This document shows, in pieces, positions 29,798 to 39,389 of a stretch of 64,000 nucleotides of DNA. The position numbers were made by a program, and so were the translations under genes. A model generated the notes under the pieces. The model was not told the origin of the DNA and did not search any database. It was given only the letters and a program-made list of their open reading frames with translations. Every line of letters starts with the position of its first letter. Position 1 is the stretch's first letter. The DNA is from CAVSUB01 sp963730995 (GTDB taxonomy: Bacteria; Acidobacteriota; Vicinamibacteria; Vicinamibacterales; 2-12-FULL-66-21). Location: contig CAVSUB010000005.1 of NCBI GenBank assembly GCA_963730995.1, forward strand, positions 124,001 to 188,000. Direction: 5' to 3'.

Positions 29798-31327
29798 ATG
29801 AAAACCGCCTGCTGGCAGTCCTCTGTGTGTCGGGGCCTTTTCCTGTTGCTCCTGACAGGCGCCGCGTCCTGCTCCGGTCGGCAGGAGCCGGCGGCACCGC
29901 CGGCGACGACACAGGCCGGAGCGCAAAACCCGGAAACGGCCTCGCCCTACGACGCGCTCCCGGAAGCGTATCGTCTCCTGGTGGACAAGCCGTTCACCGG
30001 TGACTTCGACGAGATGGTGAAGCGTCGCATGATTCGCGTGGCGGTGACCTTCAATCGCACGCATTACTTCATCGACAAGGGGCAGGAGCGGGGGATTACG
30101 TACGAGTCGTTGAAGCTGTTCGAGAATGATTTGAACGCGGACTTGAAGACCGGCAACCTCAGGCTGCACGTCGTGATCGTGCCGATCCCGCGCCACGAGC
30201 TGTACCCCGCCCTCGTGAGCGGCAAAGTGGACATGGTCGCCGCCATGGTGACCGTCACGCCCGAGCGGGAGACCCGCGTGGCCTTCTCGGAGCCGACGCG
30301 CACCAACGTGAGCGAAGTGGTGGTCACCGGGCCGGGCGCGCCACCGATCGCCACGGTGGACGATCTCGCCGGCCAGGAGGTGTTCGTCCGCAAAGAGAGC
30401 ATTTATGAGGAGAGCCTCATCAGGCTGAACGAGCAACTGAAGGCGCGCGGCAAGCCCGCGGCCGTGTTCGTCGAGGCCCCCGCCGTTCTCGAGGACGATG
30501 ACGTGCTCGAGATGGTCAACGCCGGCCTCGCTCCAATCACCATCGTTGACGACTACCTGGCCCAGTTCTGGAGCAAGGTGTTCACAGACATGAAGGTGCA
30601 CCAGGACATCGCCGTGCGGTCGGGCGGAAGCCTAGCCATCGCGTTTCGCAAGGACAATCCCCAGCTCAGGGAGGCCGTCAACACGTGGATCCGGAAGCAC
30701 GGACAAGGTGACGCATTCCGAAACGTGATCGAGCGTCGGTATCTCGAGAACACCAAATACGTGAAGAACGCCGCGGCCGACGCCGAGCGCCAGAAGTTCC
30801 GGGCGGTGATCGAGTTGTTCAGGAAATACGGCGCGGAGTACGACCTCGATTACCTGCTGATGGCGGCGCAGGGGTATCAGGAGTCGACGCTGGACCAAAA
30901 AGTCAAGAGCCCCGTTGGCGCGATTGGCGTGATGCAGGTCATGCCCCCTACCGCCAAGCAACTCAAGGTCGGCGACGTCAGAAAGGTCGATGCCAACATC
31001 CACGCCGGCGTGAAGTACATGCGGTTCATGATGGACCAGTATTTCAAAGATGAGCCCATGGACAATCTGAACAAGGGCCTCATGACGTTCGCGGCGTACA
31101 ACGCCGGGCCCGGACGGATCAGACAGCTTCGGAGCGAGGCGGAAAAGAGGGGCCTCGATCCCAACGTGTGGTTCGGCAACGTCGAGCGCGTGGCTTCCGA
31201 GCGGATCGGCCGCGAAACGGTCACCTACGTCAGCAACATCTACAAGTACTACATCACATACCGTCTGCTTGCCGATCAGCTGGAGCGACGCAACGCGGCG
31301 AAGGCAGAGGTCGGGAAGAGCAAGTAA
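29798..31327 (+). CDS. mltF: MltF-like lipoprotein: solute-binding plus lytic transglycosylase
   Basis: A 509-residue lipoprotein (lipobox LTGAASC, Cys25). An N-terminal SBP_bac_3 domain (about 60-310; RVAVTFNRTHYFIDKGQERG, ERETRVAFSEPTRTNVSEVV) is followed by an SLT domain. The catalytic Glu362 lies in AAQGYQESTLDQ, and the family block SPVGAIGVMQVMPPTAK follows, with FAAYNAGPGRI further on. This is the MltF architecture: a periplasmic murein-cleaving enzyme controlled by a binding-protein domain. The frame is intact. It is followed 14 bases later by the GH63-like gene. Confidence 0.92.
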   Translation: MKTACWQSSVCRGLFLLLLTGAASCSGRQEPAAPPATTQAGAQNPETASPYDALPEAYRLLVDKPFTGDFDEMVKRRMIRVAVTFNRTHYFIDKGQERGITYESLKLFENDLNADLKTGNLRLHVVIVPIPRHELYPALVSGKVDMVAAMVTVTPERETRVAFSEPTRTNVSEVVVTGPGAPPIATVDDLAGQEVFVRKESIYEESLIRLNEQLKARGKPAAVFVEAPAVLEDDDVLEMVNAGLAPITIVDDYLAQFWSKVFTDMKVHQDIAVRSGGSLAIAFRKDNPQLREAVNTWIRKHGQGDAFRNVIERRYLENTKYVKNAAADAERQKFRAVIELFRKYGAEYDLDYLLMAAQGYQESTLDQKVKSPVGAIGVMQVMPPTAKQLKVGDVRKVDANIHAGVKYMRFMMDQYFKDEPMDNLNKGLMTFAAYNAGPGRIRQLRSEAEKRGLDPNVWFGNVERVASERIGRETVTYVSNIYKYYITYRLLADQLERRNAAKAEVGKSK

Positions 31328-31341
31328 TACTGGAGGCTTCG

Positions 31342-34083
31342 ATGAAGGACAGGCAAGGCTCCCTGGTGGATGTCACCGAGCAGAAGCGGTTGAACGACGC
31401 GCGCGAGGCCCACATCCCCTGGAAGAAATGGGGACCTTATCTCAGCGAGCGGCAATGGGGTACGGTCCGCGAGGACTACAGCGACGATGGCAACGCCTGG
31501 GACTATTTCACCCATGACCAGGCTCGCTCACGCGCCTATCGTTGGGGCGAGGACGGGCTGGGCGGCATCAGCGATGACAAGCAGCGCCTGTGCTTTGCGC
31601 TGGCCTTGTGGAACGAGCGGGACCCGATCCTGAAAGAACGCCTGTTCGGCCTCACCAACAGCGAGGCGAACCATGGCGAGGACGTGAAGGAGTACTACTT
31701 CTACGTCGACAGCACGCCTACGCACTCTTACATGAAGTATCTGTACAAATACCCGCAGCGAGAATATCCCTACCGGGACCTCATCGAGACGAATCGGAGA
31801 CGATCGCGGGAAGAGTTCGAATACGAGCTGCTCGATACAGGGGTGTTCGGCGACGACCGGTATTTCGATGTGTTCGTGGAGTACGCGAAACAGGGCCCGG
31901 ACGACATCCTCGTTCAAATTACCGTGCACAACCGCGGACCCGAAGCCGCCCGGCTTCGTGTCTTGCCGACACTCTGGTTCCGCAACACGTGGTCCTGGGA
32001 CGCGGACCAGCCGAAGCCTTCGCTACGCCAGGTGGCACCCGGCGTCATCCAGGCCACGCACCATGAGCTCGGCGACTACTGGCTTCACTGCGATGGAGCC
32101 CTCGAGTTACTCTTCACCGAGAATGAGACCAACGCGTCCCGTCTCTGGAACCAGCCCAGTGCGACTCCCTACGTCAAGGACGCCTTCCACGAGTTCATCG
32201 TCTCGGGCCGCGGCGACGCGGTCAACCCTGCCAGGGTCGGGACCAAGGCGGCCGCCCACTACGCCCTCGACGTGGCCGCCGGCGGAAGCCGGACCATCCG
32301 TCTCCGTCTGGCGGCCACCCGTGTGGACAAGGCCTTCGGCGATTTCGAGAACATCGTCAAGAGCCGCATCAGCGACGCGGACGAATTCTACGCCCGGATT
32401 ACCCCGGAGTCGCTGAACGAGGACGAGCGACGCGTGCACCGCCAGGCGCTGGCGGGGATGCTCTGGGGCAAGCAGTTCTACTACTTCGATCTGGATCGAT
32501 GGCTTCAGGAGCACAAGAGCCACCCTCTGCTCGAGTCCTCCCGTCGCGGCACACGAAACATGGAATGGTTTCACATGCTGAACGCAGATGTGATCTCCAT
32601 GCCGGACAAGTGGGAGTATCCGTGGTATGCGGCCTGGGACCTGGCGTTTCATACGATTGCGCTGTCGCTGGTGGATTTCGATTTCGCCAAAGAGCAGCTC
32701 CTGCTGATGCTGCGGAGTCTCTACGCCCACCCCAACGGACAGATCCCCGCGTACGAGTGGAACTTCGGCGATGTGAATCCCCCGGTGCACGCGTGGGCCA
32801 CGCTCTACCTTTACAAAGTCGAGCGGACGCTCGGCCGGGCGGACCGTCGCTTCCTGGAACGATCGTTTCAGGGGCTGATGATCAATTTCAATTGGTGGGT
32901 CAATCGGAAAGACCCTGCCGGCCGCAACGTGTTCGCCGGCGGATTTCTGGGTCTCGACAACATCGGCGTCTTCGACCGCAGCGCCCAGCTCCCCACCGGC
33001 GGCTCGCTGGAGCAGGCGGACGGGACTGCGTGGATGGCGTTCTACTGCCAGTGCATGCTGGAAATAGCGCTCATCCTGTCCGATGACGACCCCAACTACG
33101 AAGAGATCGCCTACAAGTTCGCAGAGCATTTCATGTGGATCGCCTATGCCATGGACCGCATCGGCGAGCAGCAAGACGAGATGTGGGATGAGCAGGACGG
33201 ATTCTTCTATGACCTCCTGCGGCTGCCCAACGGCCACGCCATGCGTTTGAAGGTGCGATCGCTCGTAGGATTGCTGCCGCTGTGTGCGTCGACGGTGTTC
33301 GAGGGAGACGCGGCCAGCCGCCATCCGAAACTGATGGAGATGATCGCCCTGTTCCGCAAGCGACATCCCGAGGTGGTGGCCCACGTAGCCCCGACCGGCG
33401 GGGGTTTCATCGGCTACAAAGGACGGCGGTTGTTATCGATCCTCAACAAGGAAAAGCTGGAGCGGGTGCTCGCTTACATGCTCGACGAGAACGAATTTCT
33501 CGGACCCCATGGCATCCGCTCGCTGTCGCGGTTTCACCAGGACCACCCGTTCGTGTTCCACGTCGGCAGCGACGAGTACAAGGTCCAGTATCTGCCCGGC
33601 GAATCCAATACCGGCATGTTCGGCGGCAACTCCAACTGGCGCGGCCCGGTCTGGATGCCTGTGAATGTGCTGCTGATCCGGGCGCTCTTGAACCTGTACA
33701 GATTCTATGGCGATGAATTCAAGGTTCAGTGTCCGACAGGCTCCGGGAAGTACATGACGCTGTTCGAAGTAGCCAAGGAGCTCTCCCGTCGGTTGGCCGC
33801 TACTTTCCTCCGCGGCGCGGACGGACGACGGCCGGTGTACGGAGGCACGGTTAGGTTCCAGGACGATCCGAACTGGCGCGATCTCGTCCTGTTCTATGAA
33901 TACTTTCAGGGGGACAACGGGGCGGGGCTCGGGGCCAGCCACCAGACCGGGTGGACCGGGTTGGTCGCCAGCCTTCTCGACCTGTTCGGGCGGCTCGACG
34001 CAAAGGACGTGGAGCTCGAGATCGGTCAGCTATCCGAGCGGCTCGTGAGGGAGCAGGTGGGCGGCGGAAAGACGAAGGGATAA
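31342..34083 (+). CDS. MGH1/GH63-like glucosidase, intact paralogue
   Basis: A 913-residue cytoplasmic hydrolase of the GH63-like, mannosylglycerate-hydrolase-related class. It starts at ATG 31342 with GGAG 9 bases upstream. Conserved blocks: WGPYLSERQWGTVREDYSDD, NHGEDVKEYYFYVDSTPTHS, PDKWEYPWYAAWDLAFHTIA (Asp433, likely general acid), FLGLDNIGVFDRSAQLPTGG, MWDEQDGFFYDLLRLPNGHA, GGNSNWRGPVWMPVNVLLIR, and GDNGAGLGASHQTGWTGLVA at the end. It is closely similar to the broken copy at 17381-20145. The alpha-amylase gene starts 2 bases after its stop, which points to shared use of alpha-glucosides or glucosylglycerate-type solutes, an inference. Confidence 0.85.
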   Translation: MKDRQGSLVDVTEQKRLNDAREAHIPWKKWGPYLSERQWGTVREDYSDDGNAWDYFTHDQARSRAYRWGEDGLGGISDDKQRLCFALALWNERDPILKERLFGLTNSEANHGEDVKEYYFYVDSTPTHSYMKYLYKYPQREYPYRDLIETNRRRSREEFEYELLDTGVFGDDRYFDVFVEYAKQGPDDILVQITVHNRGPEAARLRVLPTLWFRNTWSWDADQPKPSLRQVAPGVIQATHHELGDYWLHCDGALELLFTENETNASRLWNQPSATPYVKDAFHEFIVSGRGDAVNPARVGTKAAAHYALDVAAGGSRTIRLRLAATRVDKAFGDFENIVKSRISDADEFYARITPESLNEDERRVHRQALAGMLWGKQFYYFDLDRWLQEHKSHPLLESSRRGTRNMEWFHMLNADVISMPDKWEYPWYAAWDLAFHTIALSLVDFDFAKEQLLLMLRSLYAHPNGQIPAYEWNFGDVNPPVHAWATLYLYKVERTLGRADRRFLERSFQGLMINFNWWVNRKDPAGRNVFAGGFLGLDNIGVFDRSAQLPTGGSLEQADGTAWMAFYCQCMLEIALILSDDDPNYEEIAYKFAEHFMWIAYAMDRIGEQQDEMWDEQDGFFYDLLRLPNGHAMRLKVRSLVGLLPLCASTVFEGDAASRHPKLMEMIALFRKRHPEVVAHVAPTGGGFIGYKGRRLLSILNKEKLERVLAYMLDENEFLGPHGIRSLSRFHQDHPFVFHVGSDEYKVQYLPGESNTGMFGGNSNWRGPVWMPVNVLLIRALLNLYRFYGDEFKVQCPTGSGKYMTLFEVAKELSRRLAATFLRGADGRRPVYGGTVRFQDDPNWRDLVLFYEYFQGDNGAGLGASHQTGWTGLVASLLDLFGRLDAKDVELEIGQLSERLVREQVGGGKTKG

Positions 34084-34085
34084 TC

Positions 34086-35570
34086 ATGCCCTCCCCTCGC
34101 TATCCATCGCTCTATCAAATCAACACGCGCGTTTGGTTGACGGAACTCTCCCGGACGCTGGGCCGTGCCGCGACCCTGGACGACGTGCCTGATGGGGCGT
34201 TGGATCGCCTGGCCGAGCAGGGATTCGACTGGATCTGGTTCCTGAGCGTCTGGCAGACCGGTCTGGCAGGGCAGCGAGTGTCCCGCGCCAACGCCGAGTG
34301 GCGCAGGGAATTTCGCGAAACCCTGCCGGACTTGCGAGAGGAAGATATTGCCGGCTCGGGTTTCGCGATCACAGGCTACACGGTGCATGCCGATCTGGGA
34401 GGGGATCCGGCGCTCGCCCGCCTGCGCGAGCGTCTTCGTCGACGTGGTCTGCGCCTGCTGCTCGATTTCGTTCCCAACCACACCGGGATGGATCACCCCT
34501 GGGTGGAGGACCACCCCGAGTACTTCATCAGCGGCACCGAGGAAGATCTGGCTCGGGCTCCACAGAACTATGCCTGGGTGGAGCGCAAGCACGGCAGTCT
34601 CCTGCTGGCCCATGGGCGCGATCCGTACTTCCCGGGTTGGCCCGATACGCTGCAACTGAATTACGCCAACCGGGCGACGCAGGAAGCAATGATCGGCGAG
34701 CTGGCCAAGATTGCCGGGCAGTGCGACGGCGTTCGCTGCGACATGGCGATGCTGGTGCTGCCGGACGTGTTCGAACGGACCTGGGGCATGCAATCGCCGT
34801 CTTTCTGGCCAGGCGCGACCGAACGCGTGCGGAAGCAGGCGCCGAACTTCTGCTTCATGGCCGAGGTCTACTGGGATCTGGAATGGGCGCTCCAGCATCA
34901 GGGATTCGACTACGCCTACGACAAGCGGCTCTACGACCGCCTCCACGAGCGGCACGCCCGGCCGGTGCGCGAACATTTCCACGCGGGACTCGACTATCAG
35001 GAGAAGCTCGCACGCTTCATGGAAAACCACGACGAGCCGCGGGCGGCCACCGCGTTCCCGCACGACGTGCATGAAGCTGCGGCACTCCTGACGTTCCTGT
35101 CCCCGGGCCTGCGTTTCTTTCACCAGGGACAATTCCAGGGACGCAGGAAACGCATCTCCCCCCATCTGGTTCGAGGTCCGGAGGAACCGAACGACCAGAG
35201 GCTGGAGCACTTTTACGATCGCCTGTTAGCCGTACTGCGTCAGCCGGTCGTGCGAGACGGCGACTGGCAAGTGCTCGAGTGCACGCCTGCCTGGGACGGC
35301 AACTGGAGCTCGGATGGCTTCGTCGTCTTCGCGTGGCAAGGCACTGCCGGCGAGCGTCTGTTGGTGACGGTGAACTATGCCCCGAATCAAGGTCAGTGTT
35401 ACGTGCGCCTGCCGTTCCCCGATCTAGGCAAGGCCCGGTGGCGGCTGCACGACCTGATGGGCAGCGCGACATACGATCGAGACGGCAGCGATCTGCAGTC
35501 GCGCGGACTGTACCTGGACGAAGGTCCCTGGCAGTGCCATGCCTTCAGCATGGAGGAGCTGCGCGACTGA
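34086..35570 (+). CDS. GH13 alpha-amylase family protein
   Basis: A 494-residue (beta/alpha)8 glycoside hydrolase of GH13. Conserved regions: LLLDFVPNHTGMDHPWVEDH (region I), CDGVRCDMAML with nucleophile Asp219, FMAEVYWDLEW with acid/base Glu260, and FMENHDEPRAA with transition-state Asp316. No signal peptide, so intracellular. A short C-terminal beta domain follows. The specificity (amylase, trehalose-related or glucosyltransferase) cannot be fixed by eye. It starts at ATG 34086, directly after the GH63-like stop, in the same operon. The frame is intact. Confidence 0.88.
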   Translation: MPSPRYPSLYQINTRVWLTELSRTLGRAATLDDVPDGALDRLAEQGFDWIWFLSVWQTGLAGQRVSRANAEWRREFRETLPDLREEDIAGSGFAITGYTVHADLGGDPALARLRERLRRRGLRLLLDFVPNHTGMDHPWVEDHPEYFISGTEEDLARAPQNYAWVERKHGSLLLAHGRDPYFPGWPDTLQLNYANRATQEAMIGELAKIAGQCDGVRCDMAMLVLPDVFERTWGMQSPSFWPGATERVRKQAPNFCFMAEVYWDLEWALQHQGFDYAYDKRLYDRLHERHARPVREHFHAGLDYQEKLARFMENHDEPRAATAFPHDVHEAAALLTFLSPGLRFFHQGQFQGRRKRISPHLVRGPEEPNDQRLEHFYDRLLAVLRQPVVRDGDWQVLECTPAWDGNWSSDGFVVFAWQGTAGERLLVTVNYAPNQGQCYVRLPFPDLGKARWRLHDLMGSATYDRDGSDLQSRGLYLDEGPWQCHAFSMEELRD

Positions 35571-35601
35571 GAGCGCTAGACCGGAGCTCACGTGGGTTGG
35601 C

Positions 35602-35655
35602 GTAGGGCGGGGTCTTCAGACCCCGCCTGGAACGGACCTGAAGGCCCGTCCCTAC
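35602..35655. repeat. 54-bp double-hairpin element (BIME/MITE-like)
   Basis: The element is bounded by GTAGGG and CCCTAC. Inside are two hairpins, GGCGGGGTCTTCAGACCCCGCC and a GGACCTGAAGGCCCGTCC stem. A second copy lies at 57442-57494 in the opposite orientation and is about 85-90% identical. It occupies the gap between the GH13 and mscS genes, 15 bases before the mscS start. Confidence 0.85.
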
Positions 35656-35669
35656 AGGCCGGCGTCGCA

Positions 35670-37214
35670 ATGAAGAAAACACTCAGCTGGTTTCTGGTTC
35701 TGGTCGGCCTGGTCCTGCTTCAACGACTGGATGCCCAGGCGCCGAAATCCGAGCGTCCGCAAAGTCCACCGGCGGAGCAGGCAAAGCCGGCCGAGGATCC
35801 CTTGGGGCGCAGTACTCCACACGGGACGGTGGTCGGCCTGGTCAACGCTGCCAAACAGGGGAACCTCGAGCGCGCGGCCGAATATCTGGAGTCCAGTCTC
35901 AAGCCTTCAGAACGGCAGGAGCTCGCAGAACAACTGCGCGTCGTTCTGGACCGCAAGCTGTTCACGACCCTGGATCGCGTCAGCGACAAGCCGGACGGAG
36001 ATCTCGACGATGGGCAGACCAACCGGGATCGTATCGGCGTCGTCGAAAGCCCGTCCGGCAATGTCGAGATCTTCCTGGACCGCGTGCAGCGAGGTCAAGG
36101 CCCCGCCATCTGGTTGTTCGCCTCCGGCTCACTGGACGAAATCCCCCGGCTGTATGAGGAAGTCCAACCGCGGTGGTTCGAAGCGTATGTGCCCGAACGG
36201 ATGCGCACCACTCGATTCCTTTCCCTGCCACTCTATCGTTGGATCGCCATCCTTCTTGTCATCCCCCTGGTCTTCGTCATCTCCGCACTCTCCACTCGCG
36301 TACTGACCGGTGCGCTCAGTCTGGTGTTCCGCAGCCTCACGCGGGAGCAGCCCGACCGTAAGCCCGGAAGCGCGTGGCCATTACGCTTGCTGATTCTCGC
36401 ACTGCTCTTCTACGGCGCTTCGTTCTTGGGTCTGACCCTGGCCACTCGTAATTTCTGGCACCGTGTGGCACAGACGGTGATCGTCATAGCCGTGTGCTGG
36501 CTGGCGTTGGGTCTGATCGATCGCGTAGCAGAGTTGAGCCTCAAGCGCCTGCAACGAGGCAATCGGTCGGCCGACACGGCGCTGGTGCGTTTGATCAATC
36601 GTCTCTTGAAGGCCACGACGGTGATCTTGACGGGTCTGCTTCTCCTCTATCTTTCAGATGTCGATCTGACTGCCGCGCTGACCGGGCTGGGCGTCGGCGG
36701 CCTGGCTATCGGGTTCGGCGCGCAGAAAACGATTGAGAACCTGTTCGGCGGGATCATGATGATTTCCGACAAGCCGGTGAAGGTGGGCGATGCGTGCCGG
36801 GTGGGCGGGTTCTTCGGAACGGTCGAAGACATTGGAATTCGTTCGACTCGCATCCGGACGCTTGACCGGACCGTCGTGTCCGTTCCCAACGGTCAAATTG
36901 CGGCCATGAGCCTGGAAAACTTCACCGTTCGCGACCGAATCCTTTTCCATCACACGGTTGCACTGGGACGTCAGGCGACGGCCGATCAGTTGCGTTCTGT
37001 GCTGGCTCGAATCCGCGGGATGCTTGCCAGTCATCCCGCGCTGGACTCCGCATCGGCACGCACACGGTTCATCCGGGTCACCGGCTACTCGCTGGACCTC
37101 GAGATCTTCGTCTACGTGCTCGAGACCGACTATCCATTGTTCCTGGCCATTCAGGAAGAACTCCTGCTCGGCGTCATGGACATCATCGAGACGAGTGGAA
37201 CGGTGGCCGTGTAG
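35670..37214 (+). CDS. MscS family mechanosensitive channel
   Basis: A 514-residue protein with a signal peptide (MKKTLSWFLVLVGLVLLQRL) and a periplasmic N-terminal domain of about 160 residues. Four or five membrane helices follow, then the MscS core: pore helix TGLGVGGLAIGFGAQKTIEN and beta domain GDACRVGGFFGTVEDIGIRS, then TRIRTLDRTVVSVPNGQIA. The C-terminal alpha/beta domain (FIRVTGYSLDLEIFVYVLET) is standard. It probably releases solutes on hypo-osmotic shock. Placement beside solute-active hydrolases fits an osmotic role. The frame is intact. Confidence 0.88.
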   Translation: MKKTLSWFLVLVGLVLLQRLDAQAPKSERPQSPPAEQAKPAEDPLGRSTPHGTVVGLVNAAKQGNLERAAEYLESSLKPSERQELAEQLRVVLDRKLFTTLDRVSDKPDGDLDDGQTNRDRIGVVESPSGNVEIFLDRVQRGQGPAIWLFASGSLDEIPRLYEEVQPRWFEAYVPERMRTTRFLSLPLYRWIAILLVIPLVFVISALSTRVLTGALSLVFRSLTREQPDRKPGSAWPLRLLILALLFYGASFLGLTLATRNFWHRVAQTVIVIAVCWLALGLIDRVAELSLKRLQRGNRSADTALVRLINRLLKATTVILTGLLLLYLSDVDLTAALTGLGVGGLAIGFGAQKTIENLFGGIMMISDKPVKVGDACRVGGFFGTVEDIGIRSTRIRTLDRTVVSVPNGQIAAMSLENFTVRDRILFHHTVALGRQATADQLRSVLARIRGMLASHPALDSASARTRFIRVTGYSLDLEIFVYVLETDYPLFLAIQEELLLGVMDIIETSGTVAV

Positions 37215-37270
37215 CCTGTGGCGCGCCCAACGGATCTCGCGGAGGATCCTCGCACAGCGGAAGCCTTCAC

Positions 37271-39389
37271 ATGCCAAACTCCCGCTCCCTGAGCGTTCAG
37301 TCGAAACTGATTGCCGCCTTCGTTGCGCTGACGCTGACGGCCATCGCCGTGATGTCCTGGATCGGCTACGCCAGCGCTCGCGACAGCCTCCGCGCAGCCT
37401 CCGAGCGCGAGCTCGTGGGCTTGCAGCGATCGAAGTCCGCCCTGGTCCAGACCATTCTCAAATCCGCGCGCAACGAGGCCCTCAGTCTGTCGGCATCGGA
37501 AGCCGTGACGAACGCCGCCCGGGAAATGTTGCCGGCGTACCGGCAGCTTGGCCGGGAGCCCGTCACCGCGGAGATGCAGGCGGAGGTGCGTCGTTTCTAC
37601 CGGGAGGAGTTCAGGCCGGCGCTGATGAAGCGCGCGGCGATTGAGCCGCCGGAAAACAGTCTGCTGCCTACGACGCCGACGGGATGGTACCTGCACTATC
37701 ACTACATCGCGACAGGACCGAAGCCCTACGGCCAGAGACGAGCCAATCACTCCGCCACCGACAAGAGCGCGTACGGCGAGGCAGCGGCCCGGACGGCGAC
37801 TCACCTTCAAGGCGTCGTCAATCTGCTGGATCAGGGAAACATCACCCTGGTGGATCCCGAGACGCTCGACGTGTTCTTCAGTCTCGAACAGACCTCCGTT
37901 CTGGGCACCAACCTGATCAACGGCCCCTATGCGGCGAGCAAGATGTCGAAACTCGTGAACAGCCTGCGCAATTCGCAGAACGAGGACGATTACAGGGTGG
38001 CCGATTTCGAGGCGTACTACCCGTCACTTGGCGATCCGAAAGCGTTCGTCGCGACGCCCGTCTTCGACGGTCCGCGGATGATCGCGATCATGGTGCTCAA
38101 ACTGCCGATCGAGCCGATCAGCAGCGCCCTGTCGGGGAATCAGCAATGGCAGGCGGAGGGCCTGGGAAAGAGCGGTGAAGTCTACCTGGTCGGCCCGGAT
38201 CAGACGATGCGGAACGATTCCCGGTTCCTGATCGAGGACCGGGCGGCGTTCCTCGCGACATTGCGGCGTGTCGGGCCTCACGAGCCGCACAGTCGATACC
38301 GTCGAAAAGCTCGGCACGACGATCCTGGTCGTCCCCGTGGAGGACGAGGCCGCCAGGGCAGCGCTTCGGGGCGAATCGGGCCTGATGGCAATCAGCGGCT
38401 ACCGTGGTATTCCGGCCTTGATGGCGTACGGGCCCGTCGACCTGGACTCGTTGCGATGGGGCGTCGTCGCGAAGATCGACGTGGCCGAGGCGATGGCGCC
38501 GCTCGGTGATTACGCCAGGCGCGTTCTCACCTGGGGCGTCGGCCTGTCGTTGCTCGCCACGGTCATGGCACTGCTGCTGGCAAGGCTCCTGACGCGGCCG
38601 ATCACCGCGCTGGTCAAAGCGGCCAATCGTGTGAGTCAGGGCGCGCTCGACGTCACCGTCGAGGTCACTGCCACCGACGAGTACCGCGAGCTGGGCGAGG
38701 CGTTCAACAACATGGTCACGAGCCTTCGCACCAACCGGCAAGAGCTCGATCGCCAGGTGCTCGAGAACGAGCGGCTCCTGGTGAGCCTGCTGCCTGCGTC
38801 CGGCGCTGCTCATGTACGCGACGGGAACGCGGAAGCGCGACGGTCCTTCGCAGACGTCACCGTCGCGTACATCAACCTGGTTGGATTCGAGTCGCTCTCA
38901 CCGGGGCTCGGCGAGGACGGTTCGATGGCCCTCCTCAGCGATGTCGTGGCCGCGTGCGACGAGGCCGCCGAGCACCAGGGCGTCGAAAAAGTCCGCACCA
39001 TCGGCTCGTCGTATCTGGCTGTCTCGGGACTGTCGGTGGAACGTCCCGACCACACCGCCCGCATGGTCGAATTCGCACGGGAGGTCGTGCGCATCGTCAA
39101 GCGCTTCAACGCCGAGCGCGGCGTGCGCCTCGTCGCGGAGATTGGCATCAACGCCGGACCGGTGGTCGGCGGTCTCGTCGGCCGCCGCAAGTTCATCTAC
39201 GACCTGTGGGGCGACACGGTGAAGGTGGCCAGAGGGATTGCGTCTGACGGCAGAACGTCGATCCTCGTCACTCGGGCTGTCTACGACCGCGTGCGCGAGC
39301 TGATTGATTTCGGGCCCGCCACCCGCGCCGATGTGATCGGCATGGGCTCGGTCGAGCTGTTCTCGGTTCTCGACGAGGCCGCCGCATGA
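37271..39389 (+). CDS. Membrane receptor with HAMP and degenerate class III cyclase domain (one frameshift)
   Basis: About 706 residues. TM1 (SKLIAAFVALTLTAIAVMSW) is followed by a large periplasmic sensor (about 35-395, Cache-like), TM2 (WGVGLSLLATVMALLLARLL), a HAMP segment and a cyclase homology domain from VTVAYINLVGFESLS. Four canonical catalytic positions differ: the first metal Asp of ADIVGF is Asn (YINLVGF), the second of TIGDAY is Ser (RTIGSSYLAVSG), and the Asn and Arg of NVASR are replaced (KVARG). The fold signature FIYDLWGDTV is kept. It is probably a non-catalytic cyclase-like domain. A frame change lies near 38275. Its stop overlaps the next start as ATGA. Confidence 0.82.
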